A stretch of 64,000 nucleotides of DNA. It comes from Marinomonas ostreistagni (GTDB taxonomy: Bacteria; Pseudomonadota; Gammaproteobacteria; Pseudomonadales; Marinomonadaceae). Made by a program: the position numbers and the translations under genes. This document shows positions 8,742 through 16,619 of this stretch, piece after piece. Every line of letters begins with the position of its first letter. Position 1 is the first letter of the stretch. The stretch lies in contig NZ_JAFEKF010000002.1 of NCBI RefSeq assembly GCF_016888445.1, positions 682,001 through 746,000 on the forward strand, written 5' to 3'. Under the pieces are notes generated by a model, which saw nothing but the letters and a program-made list of their open reading frames with translations, was not told where the DNA came from and searched no databases.

Positions 8742-9959
8742 ATGCGTGTCACTTCAAACTTAATTTATAACCAGTCTGCGCAGTCGATGACTAAAGCGAG
8801 TGAGCGTAACTTGCAGGTGCAAGAGCGTATCTCTGAGCAGTCCGATATTGTGCGTCCAAGTGATGACCCTAATGGTGCCGCCAAGGTCATGGCCTATGAG
8901 TTAGAAAACAAGCGCCTGATGCAGTACAAAGACAACATGACGCTGGCGAAGAACACACTTGAGTATTCTTCTTTAGCGTTGGGTAGCATCAATGATGTCT
9001 TAGACCAAATTAACGTACGTATTATTCAGTCGGTCAACACGGCTAACTCCCAAGAAGATTGGAATGCGATCGCCGGGGAAATGGAGAATCTGCTGGCTAC
9101 CACAGCGGATTTGATGAATTCCAGAGACTCTAATGGCAAATACATCTTTGCCGGTACGTCGCCAGACAGCCCTGCGTTTGAACGAGGCACCGATGGGCGT
9201 TACTTTTTTGCGGGTAATGAAGGCACGCGTAGCGCGCAAATCGCGGACAATGTGTCGGTGCAAGTCAGTGATTCGGGGAAAGGCCTTTTCCAAGATGTGC
9301 CCACTCGCAGCACTTTTACTGCGACCGCAGGTGGCGGTGGTACGCTGGAGTCGACTATCAGTGATCAGCAAGCTTACGAACAATTTGTAAAAGATAATTT
9401 TAGTGGTTTGCCGACAGCGACCAACGGTTTTAGCTTGACGACTTCAGCCGGCACACCGGATCAATTTCAGTTTGTGAACGATGATACCGGTGCGGTAGTC
9501 GCCTCTGGTGATTATGTGTCAGGTGAACCGATCACTATTAATGGCATGAGGTTTACCCTAACAGGCCCAGTCGGTAGTTCGGTCAATATGACAATTGATC
9601 CGCCTGGCCGAGACAATGTGTTAAACCAAGTGATGGACGCTATTACTGCTTTGCGTGATCCGACTTTAACTCGCGCGCAGCGATCTGAGTTTCTAGATAG
9701 CGCGACCACCAGTATCGTCAATACTCAGTCGAGTATGGGCGAAGTGTCATCGTCGGTTGGTTCACGAATTAACACCATTGATAACCGTGAAACGCAGCGT
9801 TCAGCGACAGAAATCTTTAACAAGTCGGCGCAAGAAGACATCGGTGGTTTAGACATTTATAAAGCATCGACAGAGCTGCAATTGTCTGAAACGGCCTTAT
9901 CAGCTTCACAATTATTATTCAGTCGTATCAGTTCTTTATCGTTATTTGATCGCCTTTAA
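8742..9959 (+). CDS. flgL: Flagellar hook-associated protein 3, FlgL
   Basis: FlgL joins FlgK to the filament and has a flagellin-like fold. The 405-residue sequence has the N-terminal flagellin-type helix (MRVTSNLIYNQSAQSMTKAS, then RISEQSDIVRPSDDPNGAAK). The C-terminal helix is STELQLSETALSASQLLFSR. The central segment NSRDSNGKYIFAGTSPDSPA is a family hallmark. It lies directly behind flgK, in the same transcription unit. Confidence 0.97.
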   Translation: MRVTSNLIYNQSAQSMTKASERNLQVQERISEQSDIVRPSDDPNGAAKVMAYELENKRLMQYKDNMTLAKNTLEYSSLALGSINDVLDQINVRIIQSVNTANSQEDWNAIAGEMENLLATTADLMNSRDSNGKYIFAGTSPDSPAFERGTDGRYFFAGNEGTRSAQIADNVSVQVSDSGKGLFQDVPTRSTFTATAGGGGTLESTISDQQAYEQFVKDNFSGLPTATNGFSLTTSAGTPDQFQFVNDDTGAVVASGDYVSGEPITINGMRFTLTGPVGSSVNMTIDPPGRDNVLNQVMDAITALRDPTLTRAQRSEFLDSATTSIVNTQSSMGEVSSSVGSRINTIDNRETQRSATEIFNKSAQEDIGGLDIYKASTELQLSETALSASQLLFSRISSLSLFDRL

Positions 9960-9975
9960 GCAGTAGGATGGGCTC

Positions 9976-11502
9976 ATGGCAAAATTTAATGTAGACAGCC
10001 TGTTTGGTGTAGATGTTGATTTTGCCTATTTCAATGCCATCGAGATCGTGGCCAAGCTAGGCTTACTCAAGGAAGTGCTGGGCAATAAGCGCGTCAAAGG
10101 CTTAATGGCTCAGCATGGCCGCAAGCATCGTATTGTTTCGATCGCTGCTCGGCAGGTTTTATTAGACTATTTAAAGCCTGTGCTGGATGGCAAATTTATG
10201 CCCTTCGATGAGTATTACGTAGACGATGCCTTGCATACAGGGCGCGATCAGCGTTATGAGGCAGAAGAAAAATTTTTGTTTCTTATGTTGTCCATCGCGC
10301 GTGGTAAATCCGTAACGGGTTTGAAGCGTCTAGGTGAGCGGACTTCGACGCGTGAGGCGCGTGCATTTTATGGCAAAGGCTTGAGTCTCTATAAATATTT
10401 GCGTCAAGAGCTCAATGATCATACCCGTGACTATATTCAGCGTTATAAAGAGCGCCAGTCAGGAGTGGTACCGGAACAGGAGACGCAGCAAGCGCCAGCC
10501 GATTCGAATACCACTTCTACTCCTACTCCGCGCAAGTCTAAGCCAGTCGTTAAAAAGCCTACCAATAATGAGCCAACGCCTTTTGCTAAAGAAGTGGCCA
10601 CGGCGTTAGCGTTACAAGCGCAAGCAAGTCAATTGATTGCCGAGCAAGCGCAACTTGCTACCACTGGAACTCCGGTGGATTTGGATGCGTTTAAAACATT
10701 GTGTGCGCGCTTAATCGACAGTTATCGTCGTAACCCCCACGCCTTAATGTGTGTGCGTCACATACAGAATAGCGATGATTACATTGCTGAGCATAGCTTT
10801 GCCTGTGCCGTGCTCAGTTGTAGCTTGGCTCACGCATTAAAGCTAGATGATCGTTATGTTGGGGCGGTAACGCTGGGGGGGTTGTTGTTTGATATTGGCC
10901 GCTTCCGCTTGCCCAAACCTTTGACCCACAAAGCGGGTAAGCTCAGCGACGCCGAATTTTCCCTGATGCGTAAGCACTTGCAGTTTGGTGAAAGCCTATT
11001 GCGCTACAACCAAAGTATGCCCAAAGTGGTTTATCAGATGATTTGGGATCACCATGAACGCGAAGATGGTGCCGGTTACCCCAATGGTAAAGTCGGCTCA
11101 GAGATCAGTGCTTACGGTAAAATTGGGGCGATTGTGGATGCTTACGATGCGATGACATCTGAGCAAACCTTCAAAGCGCCCCTCACACCCACCCAAGCCC
11201 AAGAAAAACTCAAAGCGGAGTCTGGCTTGGCCTTCGATACGAATGTTCTTAATGCTTTTTTATCTCACTTAGGCAGTGTGCCAGTGGGCTCTTGCGTCGA
11301 ACTAAGTAATGGGCGACTAGGATTTGTGCTCACGCTTAATGCCCGTCAGCAGCCGTCGCTCGTGCGCCAAGTCTATAGTCTTACCAACAAAAGTTATATT
11401 GTTGCGACGGATGTAGCGATCGACAAGGTCGCAGGTACCCGCATCCAGCAAGTCGTCTTACCTGCAGATTACAATTTACGTTTCATCGATCATATCGCCT
11501 AA
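9976..11502 (+). CDS. HD-GYP-family protein with an altered HD motif, flagellar-cluster associated
   Basis: HD-GYP proteins hydrolyse cyclic di-GMP or, when degenerate, bind it. The C-terminal half (about residues 260-440) shows H273, H334, the HHE triplet at 359-361, GAGYP at 365-369 and D388. The HD dyad reads F305-D306 and the following GK is GR (LLFDIGRFRLPK), so one expected metal ligand is missing. The N-terminal 160 residues are an unrecognised mostly helical domain, joined through a Pro/Thr/Gln-rich linker (about 165-200). The 508-residue gene follows flgL by 16 bases, which suggests a link between cyclic di-GMP and flagellar assembly. Loss of catalysis is inferred from the motif. Confidence 0.8.
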   Translation: MAKFNVDSLFGVDVDFAYFNAIEIVAKLGLLKEVLGNKRVKGLMAQHGRKHRIVSIAARQVLLDYLKPVLDGKFMPFDEYYVDDALHTGRDQRYEAEEKFLFLMLSIARGKSVTGLKRLGERTSTREARAFYGKGLSLYKYLRQELNDHTRDYIQRYKERQSGVVPEQETQQAPADSNTTSTPTPRKSKPVVKKPTNNEPTPFAKEVATALALQAQASQLIAEQAQLATTGTPVDLDAFKTLCARLIDSYRRNPHALMCVRHIQNSDDYIAEHSFACAVLSCSLAHALKLDDRYVGAVTLGGLLFDIGRFRLPKPLTHKAGKLSDAEFSLMRKHLQFGESLLRYNQSMPKVVYQMIWDHHEREDGAGYPNGKVGSEISAYGKIGAIVDAYDAMTSEQTFKAPLTPTQAQEKLKAESGLAFDTNVLNAFLSHLGSVPVGSCVELSNGRLGFVLTLNARQQPSLVRQVYSLTNKSYIVATDVAIDKVAGTRIQQVVLPADYNLRFIDHIA

Positions 11503-11510
11503 ATTTCTGC

Positions 11511-11537
11511 TAAAGATTTTGCCTATCTGACCGTTAC
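11511..11537 (+). promoter_or_regulatory. Possible weak upstream sigma-28 element before flagellin 1
   Basis: TAAAGATT, 11 bases, then ACCGTTAC resembles the sigma-28 pattern with the same spacing as the two stronger sites in this window, but the -10-like half is a poorer match. It starts within 10 bases of the HD-GYP stop codon. It may be a coincidence. Confidence 0.3.
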
Positions 11538-11600
11538 TAGAAGTGTCAGTATGATTTATAGCCCTTGCTAAAGCGTTTAGAAAAAAGTGAAAAAAAATTC

Positions 11601-11627
11601 TAAAGCTTTTACCAACTAGGACGATAA
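11601..11627 (+). promoter_or_regulatory. Sigma-28 (FliA) promoter of flagellin gene 1
   Basis: TAAAGCTT, an 11-base spacer, then GACGATAA closely matches the enterobacterial/Vibrio FliA consensus (TAAAGTTT-N11-GCCGATAA). It lies about 85 bases ahead of the flagellin ATG, leaving an untranslated leader of about 75 bases. This marks the gene as late class, transcribed after hook completion. Confidence 0.85.
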
Positions 11628-11710
11628 ATAAATTATACAAGATGTAAGCAAATAACTAACTAAATCAAATGCTTACATAGAACTTTTTACATTTCTAGGA
11701 GAACAATATT

Positions 11711-12571
11711 ATGGCTTTATACGTTAATACAAACGTTTCATCGCTAAACGCTCAACGTCAAATGATGTCATCTGGCAACAGTCTAGACACTGCTTACGAG
11801 CGTCTATCTTCAGGTCTACGTATCAACAGTGCAAAAGACGATGCGGCAGGTCTACAAATCTCTAACCGTCTGACTTCTCAGATCAACGGTTTGAACCAAG
11901 CGGTACGTAACGCCAACGACGGTATTTCTCTAGCGCAAACAGCTGAGGGCGCCTTGGACGAAACGACTAACATGCTACAACGTATGCGTACCCTAGCGGT
12001 GCAGTCTGCTAACGGTTCCAACACTGATGAAGACCGTGTGGCACTACAGCAAGAAGTAAGTCAGTTGGCCCAAGAAATCAACCGCGTTGCTGACAACACT
12101 ACCTTCGGTGGTCAAAATCTGCTTGATGGCTCTTATGCAGGTCAGTTCCAAGTCGGTGCTGATTCAATGCAAACGATTTCTTTCTCGCTAACGGTTGTTG
12201 CAACGGGTGGTACTGCTGGTGCAGGCTTCAAAATTTCGGGAATGAGTAGCTCTTACGATGTAGGTAGTATCAGTATCTCTTCTCAAAGTGGTGCGCAATC
12301 TGTGATTGCCAATATCGACAGTATGATTGCTGCAGTGGATTCGAAGCGTGCTGAATTGGGTGCGGTGCAAAACCGTTTCACTTCTAGTATTAGCAACTTG
12401 AGCAATATCTCTGAAAACGTTTCAGCGTCTCGCTCACGTATTCGTGATACTGACTTTGCCGAAGAAACAGCGAAACTGACTAGCGCGCAAATCTTGCAAC
12501 AAGCAAGCTCAACTATTCTTGCGCAGGCGAACCAACGTCCTCAAACAGCATTGTCATTGCTAGGGGGCTAA
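11711..12571 (+). CDS. fliC: Flagellin (copy 1)
   Basis: This is a filament subunit exported through the hook. The 286-residue protein has the conserved N-terminal D0/D1 region ([20 protein letters not shown], then [20 protein letters not shown]) and the C-terminal D1/D0 region ([40 protein letters not shown]). The middle is short, so the filament surface is small. The surface part is Ser/Thr-rich ([20 protein letters not shown]), which suits O-linked glycosylation by the nearby Maf/Pse machinery. An AGGAGA Shine-Dalgarno precedes the ATG. It is closely similar to the second copy at 13073. Confidence 0.98.
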   Translation: MALYVNTNVSSLNAQRQMMSSGNSLDTAYERLSSGLRINSAKDDAAGLQISNRLTSQINGLNQAVRNANDGISLAQTAEGALDETTNMLQRMRTLAVQSANGSNTDEDRVALQQEVSQLAQEINRVADNTTFGGQNLLDGSYAGQFQVGADSMQTISFSLTVVATGGTAGAGFKISGMSSSYDVGSISISSQSGAQSVIANIDSMIAAVDSKRAELGAVQNRFTSSISNLSNISENVSASRSRIRDTDFAEETAKLTSAQILQQASSTILAQANQRPQTALSLLGG

Positions 12572-12583
12572 TAACGAAAAAAA

Positions 12584-12662
12584 GAGCGGCTGATCAGGCC
12601 GCTCGTGATGTGAAGCAATTTCGAATACCGGAGGCAAGAGGTTTTGGCGAAGGTATTCGAAA
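12584..12662 (+). other. Structured 3' region of flagellin 1: two strong hairpins
   Basis: GAGCGGC and GCCGCTC (12584-12604) form a 7-bp stem with loop TGATCAG. Then TTTCGAATACC (12619-12629) and GGTATTCGAAA (12652-12662) form a perfect 11-bp inverted repeat around a 22-base loop that begins GGAGG. Neither stem is followed by a T-run, so they are not plus-strand terminators. The T-run terminator lies further on at 12699-12727. The rest of the 501-base gap between the two flagellins holds another 8-bp hairpin (12728-12750), AT-rich sequence and the copy-2 promoter. Small open frames here look like noise. Confidence 0.55.
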
Positions 12663-12698
12663 ACTTTCTCGCTTCTTACTCCTAGAAGTGATTTTTGA

Positions 12699-12727
12699 GC
12701 CAAGTGTTAGCGCACTTGGCTTTTTTT
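12699..12727 (+). terminator. Rho-independent terminator of flagellin 1 transcript
   Basis: GCCAAGTG and CACTTGGC form an 8-bp perfect stem with loop TTAGCG, followed directly by seven T. It lies about 130 bases after the flagellin stop codon, so the mRNA has an unusually long structured 3' UTR. Confidence 0.85.
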
Positions 12728-12946
12728 ATGAAGACTTGGCGGGTCTTCATTGTTTACTTAGCAACCTACGTGCCAGCTTATTAAAAATAAATTCTTCTAC
12801 TATTTTTGCTTGTTTTAGACTTGGAAGGGCGATATTTCAGGCCAACTGTAAAATAAGTTAAAGATAAAAAAGTTATTCAATACAATAAGTTGCCGCTTTG
12901 TTAGGTGTTTTTTTGCCGCTAGCGGAAAAAAAGTTCAAAAAAATGC

Positions 12947-12973
12947 TAAAGCTCTTTTCAGTTGCGCCGTTAA
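12947..12973 (+). promoter_or_regulatory. Sigma-28 (FliA) promoter of flagellin gene 2
   Basis: TAAAGCTC, an 11-base spacer, then GCCGTTAA is another good FliA match, with one change in the -10 half (GCCGATAA consensus). It is about 100 bases ahead of the second flagellin ATG and separated from flagellin 1 by a terminator, so the two genes can be expressed independently. Confidence 0.8.
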
Positions 12974-13072
12974 AGATACCAAGAGGTTTAAGGTGTTTGT
13001 GGGTTTGGCGACCCGACACCACTACAAGGTTTGCTTGGCAGCAAGCCAACATGGCGAAACTAGGAGGCTATT

Positions 13073-13927
13073 ATGGCTTTATATGTAAACACTAACGTTT
13101 CTTCGTTGAATGCTCAGCGTCAGATGATGTCTTCAGGCAACCAGCTTGATACTGCTTACGAGCGTTTGTCATCTGGTATGCGTATCAACAGCGCAAAAGA
13201 CGATGCGGCGGGTCTTCAGATCTCTAACCGTTTGACGTCTCAAATCAACGGCTTGAACCAAGCGGTACGTAACGCTAACGACGGTATCTCTCTAGCACAA
13301 ACTGCTGAGGGTGCGTTGGACGAAACCACTAACATGCTTCAGCGTATGCGTACTCTGGCAGTACAGTCTGCCAACGGTTCAAACACTGATGAAGACCGTG
13401 TGGCACTACAACAAGAAGTGGCTCAATTATCTCAAGAGATCAACCGTGTTGCTGACAACACTACTTTTGGTGGTCAAAACCTTCTTGATGGTTCATACAC
13501 AGGTACTTTCCAAGTTGGTGCAGACTCTGGTCAAACAATCTCTTTCTCTTTGAGTGTTGCAGCAACAGGCGCGACAGGGGAAGGTTTCAGAATCTCTGGT
13601 ATGAGCAGCACTTACGATGTAGGCAGTATCAGTATTTCTACTCAGAGTGGTGCGCAATCTGTGATTGCCAACATCGACAGCATGATTGCTGCGGTTGACT
13701 CTAAGCGTGCGGAGCTTGGTGCAATACAAAACCGTTTCACATCAAGTATCAACAACTTGAGCAACATCTCTGAAAACGTATCTGCTGCACGTTCACGTGT
13801 TCGTGACACAGACTTCGCTCAAGAGACTGCTAAGCTAACTAGTGCTCAGATTCTACAGCAAGCCAGTTCATCAATCTTGGCTCAGGCTAACCAGCGTCCT
13901 CAAACTGCGCTATCTTTATTAGGTTAA
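13073..13927 (+). CDS. fliC: Flagellin (copy 2)
   Basis: This is a second filament subunit of 284 residues. It is almost identical to copy 1 over about the first 135 residues and over the C-terminal D0/D1 region. Differences concentrate in the short exposed segment ([20 protein letters not shown] against a TGGTAGAG-containing version in copy 1). An AGGAGG Shine-Dalgarno lies in front of the ATG. The paralogue has its own FliA promoter and terminator, which suggests stage- or position-specific filament composition as in multi-flagellin Vibrio; that role is inference. Confidence 0.98.
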   Translation: MALYVNTNVSSLNAQRQMMSSGNQLDTAYERLSSGMRINSAKDDAAGLQISNRLTSQINGLNQAVRNANDGISLAQTAEGALDETTNMLQRMRTLAVQSANGSNTDEDRVALQQEVAQLSQEINRVADNTTFGGQNLLDGSYTGTFQVGADSGQTISFSLSVAATGATGEGFRISGMSSTYDVGSISISTQSGAQSVIANIDSMIAAVDSKRAELGAIQNRFTSSINNLSNISENVSAARSRVRDTDFAQETAKLTSAQILQQASSSILAQANQRPQTALSLLG

Positions 13928-13940
13928 TAGAGTGATACTA

Positions 13941-13968
13941 AAAAGCTGGAGTATGACTCCAGCTTTTT
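13941..13968 (+). terminator. Rho-independent terminator after flagellin 2
   Basis: AAGCTGGAG and CTCCAGCTT form a 9-bp stem with loop TATGA, followed by T-rich sequence. It lies between flagellin 2 and flaG, so flaG-fliD expression needs read-through or another promoter; I did not find a convincing one. Confidence 0.85.
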
Positions 13969-13986
13969 TTATTTGGGAGAACGCCC

Positions 13987-14421
13987 ATGTCTATTAGTTC
14001 TGACTTTTCAAAAAATACCCTTGCCCCTCTGCAAACTGGACAAACCAATCAGCAAGCGGAACAAGCCTTCCAAACGGCGCGTCAAAAAGATGCTCAAGTT
14101 GTATTGGAGTCGGCCGATAGCAATAGTACATCTGATGCAACGCAACAGCGTGGCAAAGAATTTGCAGAATCATCTCTTGCCGCTGTAGAGCCAACCGATG
14201 TGGCTGATGTGAATGTTAAAATGCGTCAGTTAAGCGTTGGCCTTTCTTTTGAAAGAAGTGATGATGGCCAAGAGAATGTGGTCAAAGTGATCGATCAAGA
14301 GACTGGTGATGTGGTTCGCCAAATTCCAACCGAAGAGTTCTTAGAAATGTCTAAGCGATTAGATGAGATCTTTGGGGAACTAGACGAGCTCAAAGGCAAC
14401 TTGGTCAACAGTAAAGTTTAA
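13987..14421 (+). CDS. flaG: FlaG family flagellar protein
   Basis: FlaG is a small protein found next to fliD in polar-flagellate bacteria, where it affects filament length. The 144-residue sequence is disordered and Gln-rich at the start. It then shows the family core: LSVGLSFERSDDGQENVVKV, IDQETGDVVRQIPTEEFLEM and a C-terminal helix. The start has a GGGAGA Shine-Dalgarno. It is placed between flagellin 2 and fliD, as in Vibrio. Confidence 0.92.
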   Translation: MSISSDFSKNTLAPLQTGQTNQQAEQAFQTARQKDAQVVLESADSNSTSDATQQRGKEFAESSLAAVEPTDVADVNVKMRQLSVGLSFERSDDGQENVVKVIDQETGDVVRQIPTEEFLEMSKRLDEIFGELDELKGNLVNSKV

Positions 14422-14458
14422 ATGTAATTGTTTGATGGCGCCCATCTAGGAGAGTCAT

Positions 14459-15865
14459 ATGTCTATATCATCATTAGGTGTTGGATCAGGCTTAGATTTA
14501 GAGTCTTTGGTCCAAAACATGGTCAGTGTACAGCGCGACTCACGTGTCGCCTCTTACAATGAGCGTATCAACGATTACAAATCTGAAGTGTCAGCTTACG
14601 GAGCGATTCGTTCTGCTCTTGAAAAGTTTGAAACCGCCGCAAAAGAATTAAGCGATAGCAGCTTATTTACCGGCCGTACGGCAAATATGACCCAGCCTGC
14701 TTCGGGGGATATTGTATCGGTTGAAGCGGATAGCGACGCATCTAACGGTTCATACAACATTTCAGTCAGTCAGCTGTCGCAAGGCAGTCGCAGTGTTTCC
14801 GCTGAGGGCGCTTTTGGTAGTGCTGATGACGCTGTTATCGATGCTGCTGGTACGGATGGCGACCTAACCTTTACCGCAGGCTCCGAAACCTTCACCATTA
14901 GTGTGACCGCAGGTACAACGTTATCTGAGTTGCGTGAGCAAATTAACGATGCCGAAGGTAATTTTGGCGTTTCAGCCAACCTAATTGATGACGGCAGTGG
15001 TAACGTCTTTCTCTCTCTTACATCGAGTGTATCGGGGGAAGGTAACGACCTTGTGGTTGAAAACACCAATGCGGCCTTAGATAAAGTCTCCTCAGTAGCG
15101 TTTGATGGCAGTGCTGGCGGCATGACTATCGGTACCGGCGATGAAGCGCGTGATGCCATGATTAACGTTGATGGTATTGATATCCGCAGTGACACTAACA
15201 ACTTTGACGGCGCTGTCTCTGGTCTTTCCATTACGGCGACAGCCGTATCTAATTTAGATGCCAATGGCGATCCTGAGCGTGCCCGTGCCAGCATTGATTT
15301 TGATACCGAGAAAGTCAAAGAAACATTGGAAAGCTTTGTTGAATCCTATAATGCTTTGCTTTCAGTATTTGACCGCCAAACGTCGAATAGTAGTGTACTA
15401 AATGGCAGTAGCTTAGTGCGTGGTCTTGAAGGTGCTCTAAACTCTAATCTTATGACCACATTCACTGATGCCGGTGCACTCGGCAGTATCTTTGATGTGG
15501 GCATCGAGATGGATGATGATGGCAAGCTATCGTTAGACAGTACGCGCTTTAATCGTGCGATGGAAGACAGCTACGATGACTTGGCTACAGTGTTCTCTGG
15601 TGAAAATGGCATCAGCAGCAAATTAGAAGAACTGATGTCGAGCTACACTGGCTCAGACGGGCTGCTTAAAGATCTGGTTGATGCCTCCAATAACTCGGTA
15701 TCCGATGTCGAAGATCAGCTAGAAAATTACGAATACCGCATGGAATTGTACGAGCAGCAGTTGCGCGATCGTTTCACCCAGTTGGACTCCACGCTTGCCA
15801 GTCTCAACTCAAATGGCAACTATCTCATGTCGCAACTGAGTAGCCTAAGCTCGGGCAATAGCTAA
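14459..15865 (+). CDS. fliD: Flagellar filament cap protein FliD (HAP2)
   Basis: FliD forms the cap at the filament tip that folds incoming flagellin. The 468-residue protein has the N-terminal motif MSISSLGVGSGLDLESLVQN and MVSVQRD, an Ig-like/FliD_N region, and the C-terminal domain with LESFVESYNALLSVFDRQTS and SDGLLKDLVDASNN. The end is a coiled coil (LYEQQLRDRFTQLDSTLASL). AGGAGA lies before the ATG. It starts the fliD-fliS-fliT-like-maf group. Confidence 0.96.
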   Translation: MSISSLGVGSGLDLESLVQNMVSVQRDSRVASYNERINDYKSEVSAYGAIRSALEKFETAAKELSDSSLFTGRTANMTQPASGDIVSVEADSDASNGSYNISVSQLSQGSRSVSAEGAFGSADDAVIDAAGTDGDLTFTAGSETFTISVTAGTTLSELREQINDAEGNFGVSANLIDDGSGNVFLSLTSSVSGEGNDLVVENTNAALDKVSSVAFDGSAGGMTIGTGDEARDAMINVDGIDIRSDTNNFDGAVSGLSITATAVSNLDANGDPERARASIDFDTEKVKETLESFVESYNALLSVFDRQTSNSSVLNGSSLVRGLEGALNSNLMTTFTDAGALGSIFDVGIEMDDDGKLSLDSTRFNRAMEDSYDDLATVFSGENGISSKLEELMSSYTGSDGLLKDLVDASNNSVSDVEDQLENYEYRMELYEQQLRDRFTQLDSTLASLNSNGNYLMSQLSSLSSGNS

Positions 15866-15880
15866 GATTAAGGAGTTCCT

Positions 15881-16297
15881 ATGTACGCTACGAACAAAGG
15901 CATTAATGCCTATAAAAAAGATTCTTTAAAAGCCGATTTGGCGGGTGCTAGTCCACACCGTGTTATCCAATTACTGATGCAAGGTGCCCTGGAGCGTCTT
16001 GCATTAAGTAAAGGCTTCATCGAGCGCCGTGATATGGAAGCCAAATCCAATACGCTTACACGTGTTATCGAGATCATCAACGCTTTGCGTGATGCGTTAG
16101 ACCGTGACGCTAACCCAGAGTTAGTTGACAACTTAGATGCCCTATACAGCTTCATGATCGAACAGGTGCATGAAGCAGGTCTTAAAATGGATGTGTCTAA
16201 GATTGATGTAGTCATGGGGCTGATGCTTGAAATCAAAGGTGCTTGGGATCAAATCGCTGGTGTTGCGCAACAAGATGCCTCATCAGTAAACGCCTAA
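15881..16297 (+). CDS. fliS: Flagellin export chaperone FliS
   Basis: FliS binds the C-terminal D0 helix of flagellin in the cytoplasm and prevents early polymerisation. The 138-residue helical protein contains the signature ASPHRVIQLLMQGALERLAL, followed by KGFIERRDMEAKSNTLTRVI and EIINALRDALD. An AAGGAG Shine-Dalgarno precedes it. It follows fliD by 15 bases, the standard arrangement. Confidence 0.97.
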   Translation: MYATNKGINAYKKDSLKADLAGASPHRVIQLLMQGALERLALSKGFIERRDMEAKSNTLTRVIEIINALRDALDRDANPELVDNLDALYSFMIEQVHEAGLKMDVSKIDVVMGLMLEIKGAWDQIAGVAQQDASSVNA

Positions 16298-16319
16298 AGC
16301 CATTTCAGGGATTTTTAGA

Positions 16320-16619
16320 ATGTCTGCCAATGGCGCAAATTTCTTTACCTTAAAAGCAGAGCTTGAAAGTGCTCTTCAAGAGCTTGATATCGATCGCATC
16401 TGTCAAGTCAATGATCGAATTACTGGGCTGATAAGCCAAGGCGGCCTTTCTTCAGAGTTTATCGCCACTCACCAACAAGAGGTGACTGAGCTGTATCGAC
16501 TGATACGTGAGTCAGAAACCTTGCTAAACTCTGTGCGTGCTGAAATTAAAACCTTACAGTCTGATGTCAGCAAAAAACGCAAGAGTTCGAAAAAGTATAC
16601 AGATGTAGGAAAGCTTTAA
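16320..16619 (+). CDS. Small helical protein in the FliT position
   Basis: A 99-residue, highly charged helical protein encoded directly after fliS. FliT is the export chaperone for FliD and is similarly small and helical; Vibrio relatives in this slot are called FlaI. The sequence (LESALQELDIDRICQVNDRI, then ending in a Lys/Ser-rich tail) has no motif I can assign with certainty, so the FliT-like reading rests mainly on position, size and predicted helical character. Its TAA overlaps the ATG of the next gene by one base, suggesting translational coupling with maf. Confidence 0.6.
   Translation: MSANGANFFTLKAELESALQELDIDRICQVNDRITGLISQGGLSSEFIATHQQEVTELYRLIRESETLLNSVRAEIKTLQSDVSKKRKSSKKYTDVGKL

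Noticed and set aside
12584-12604. Forward terminator directly after flagellin 1
   Set aside because: The stem is strong but followed by GTGATG rather than a T-run; the A-run lies upstream, so it would only work on the minus strand. The real terminator is at 12699.
12610-13095. Two small open frames between the flagellin genes (12610-12861 and 12898-13095)
   Set aside because: They cover hairpins, a terminator and the sigma-28 promoter of flagellin 2, have no Shine-Dalgarno sequence and no recognisable product.
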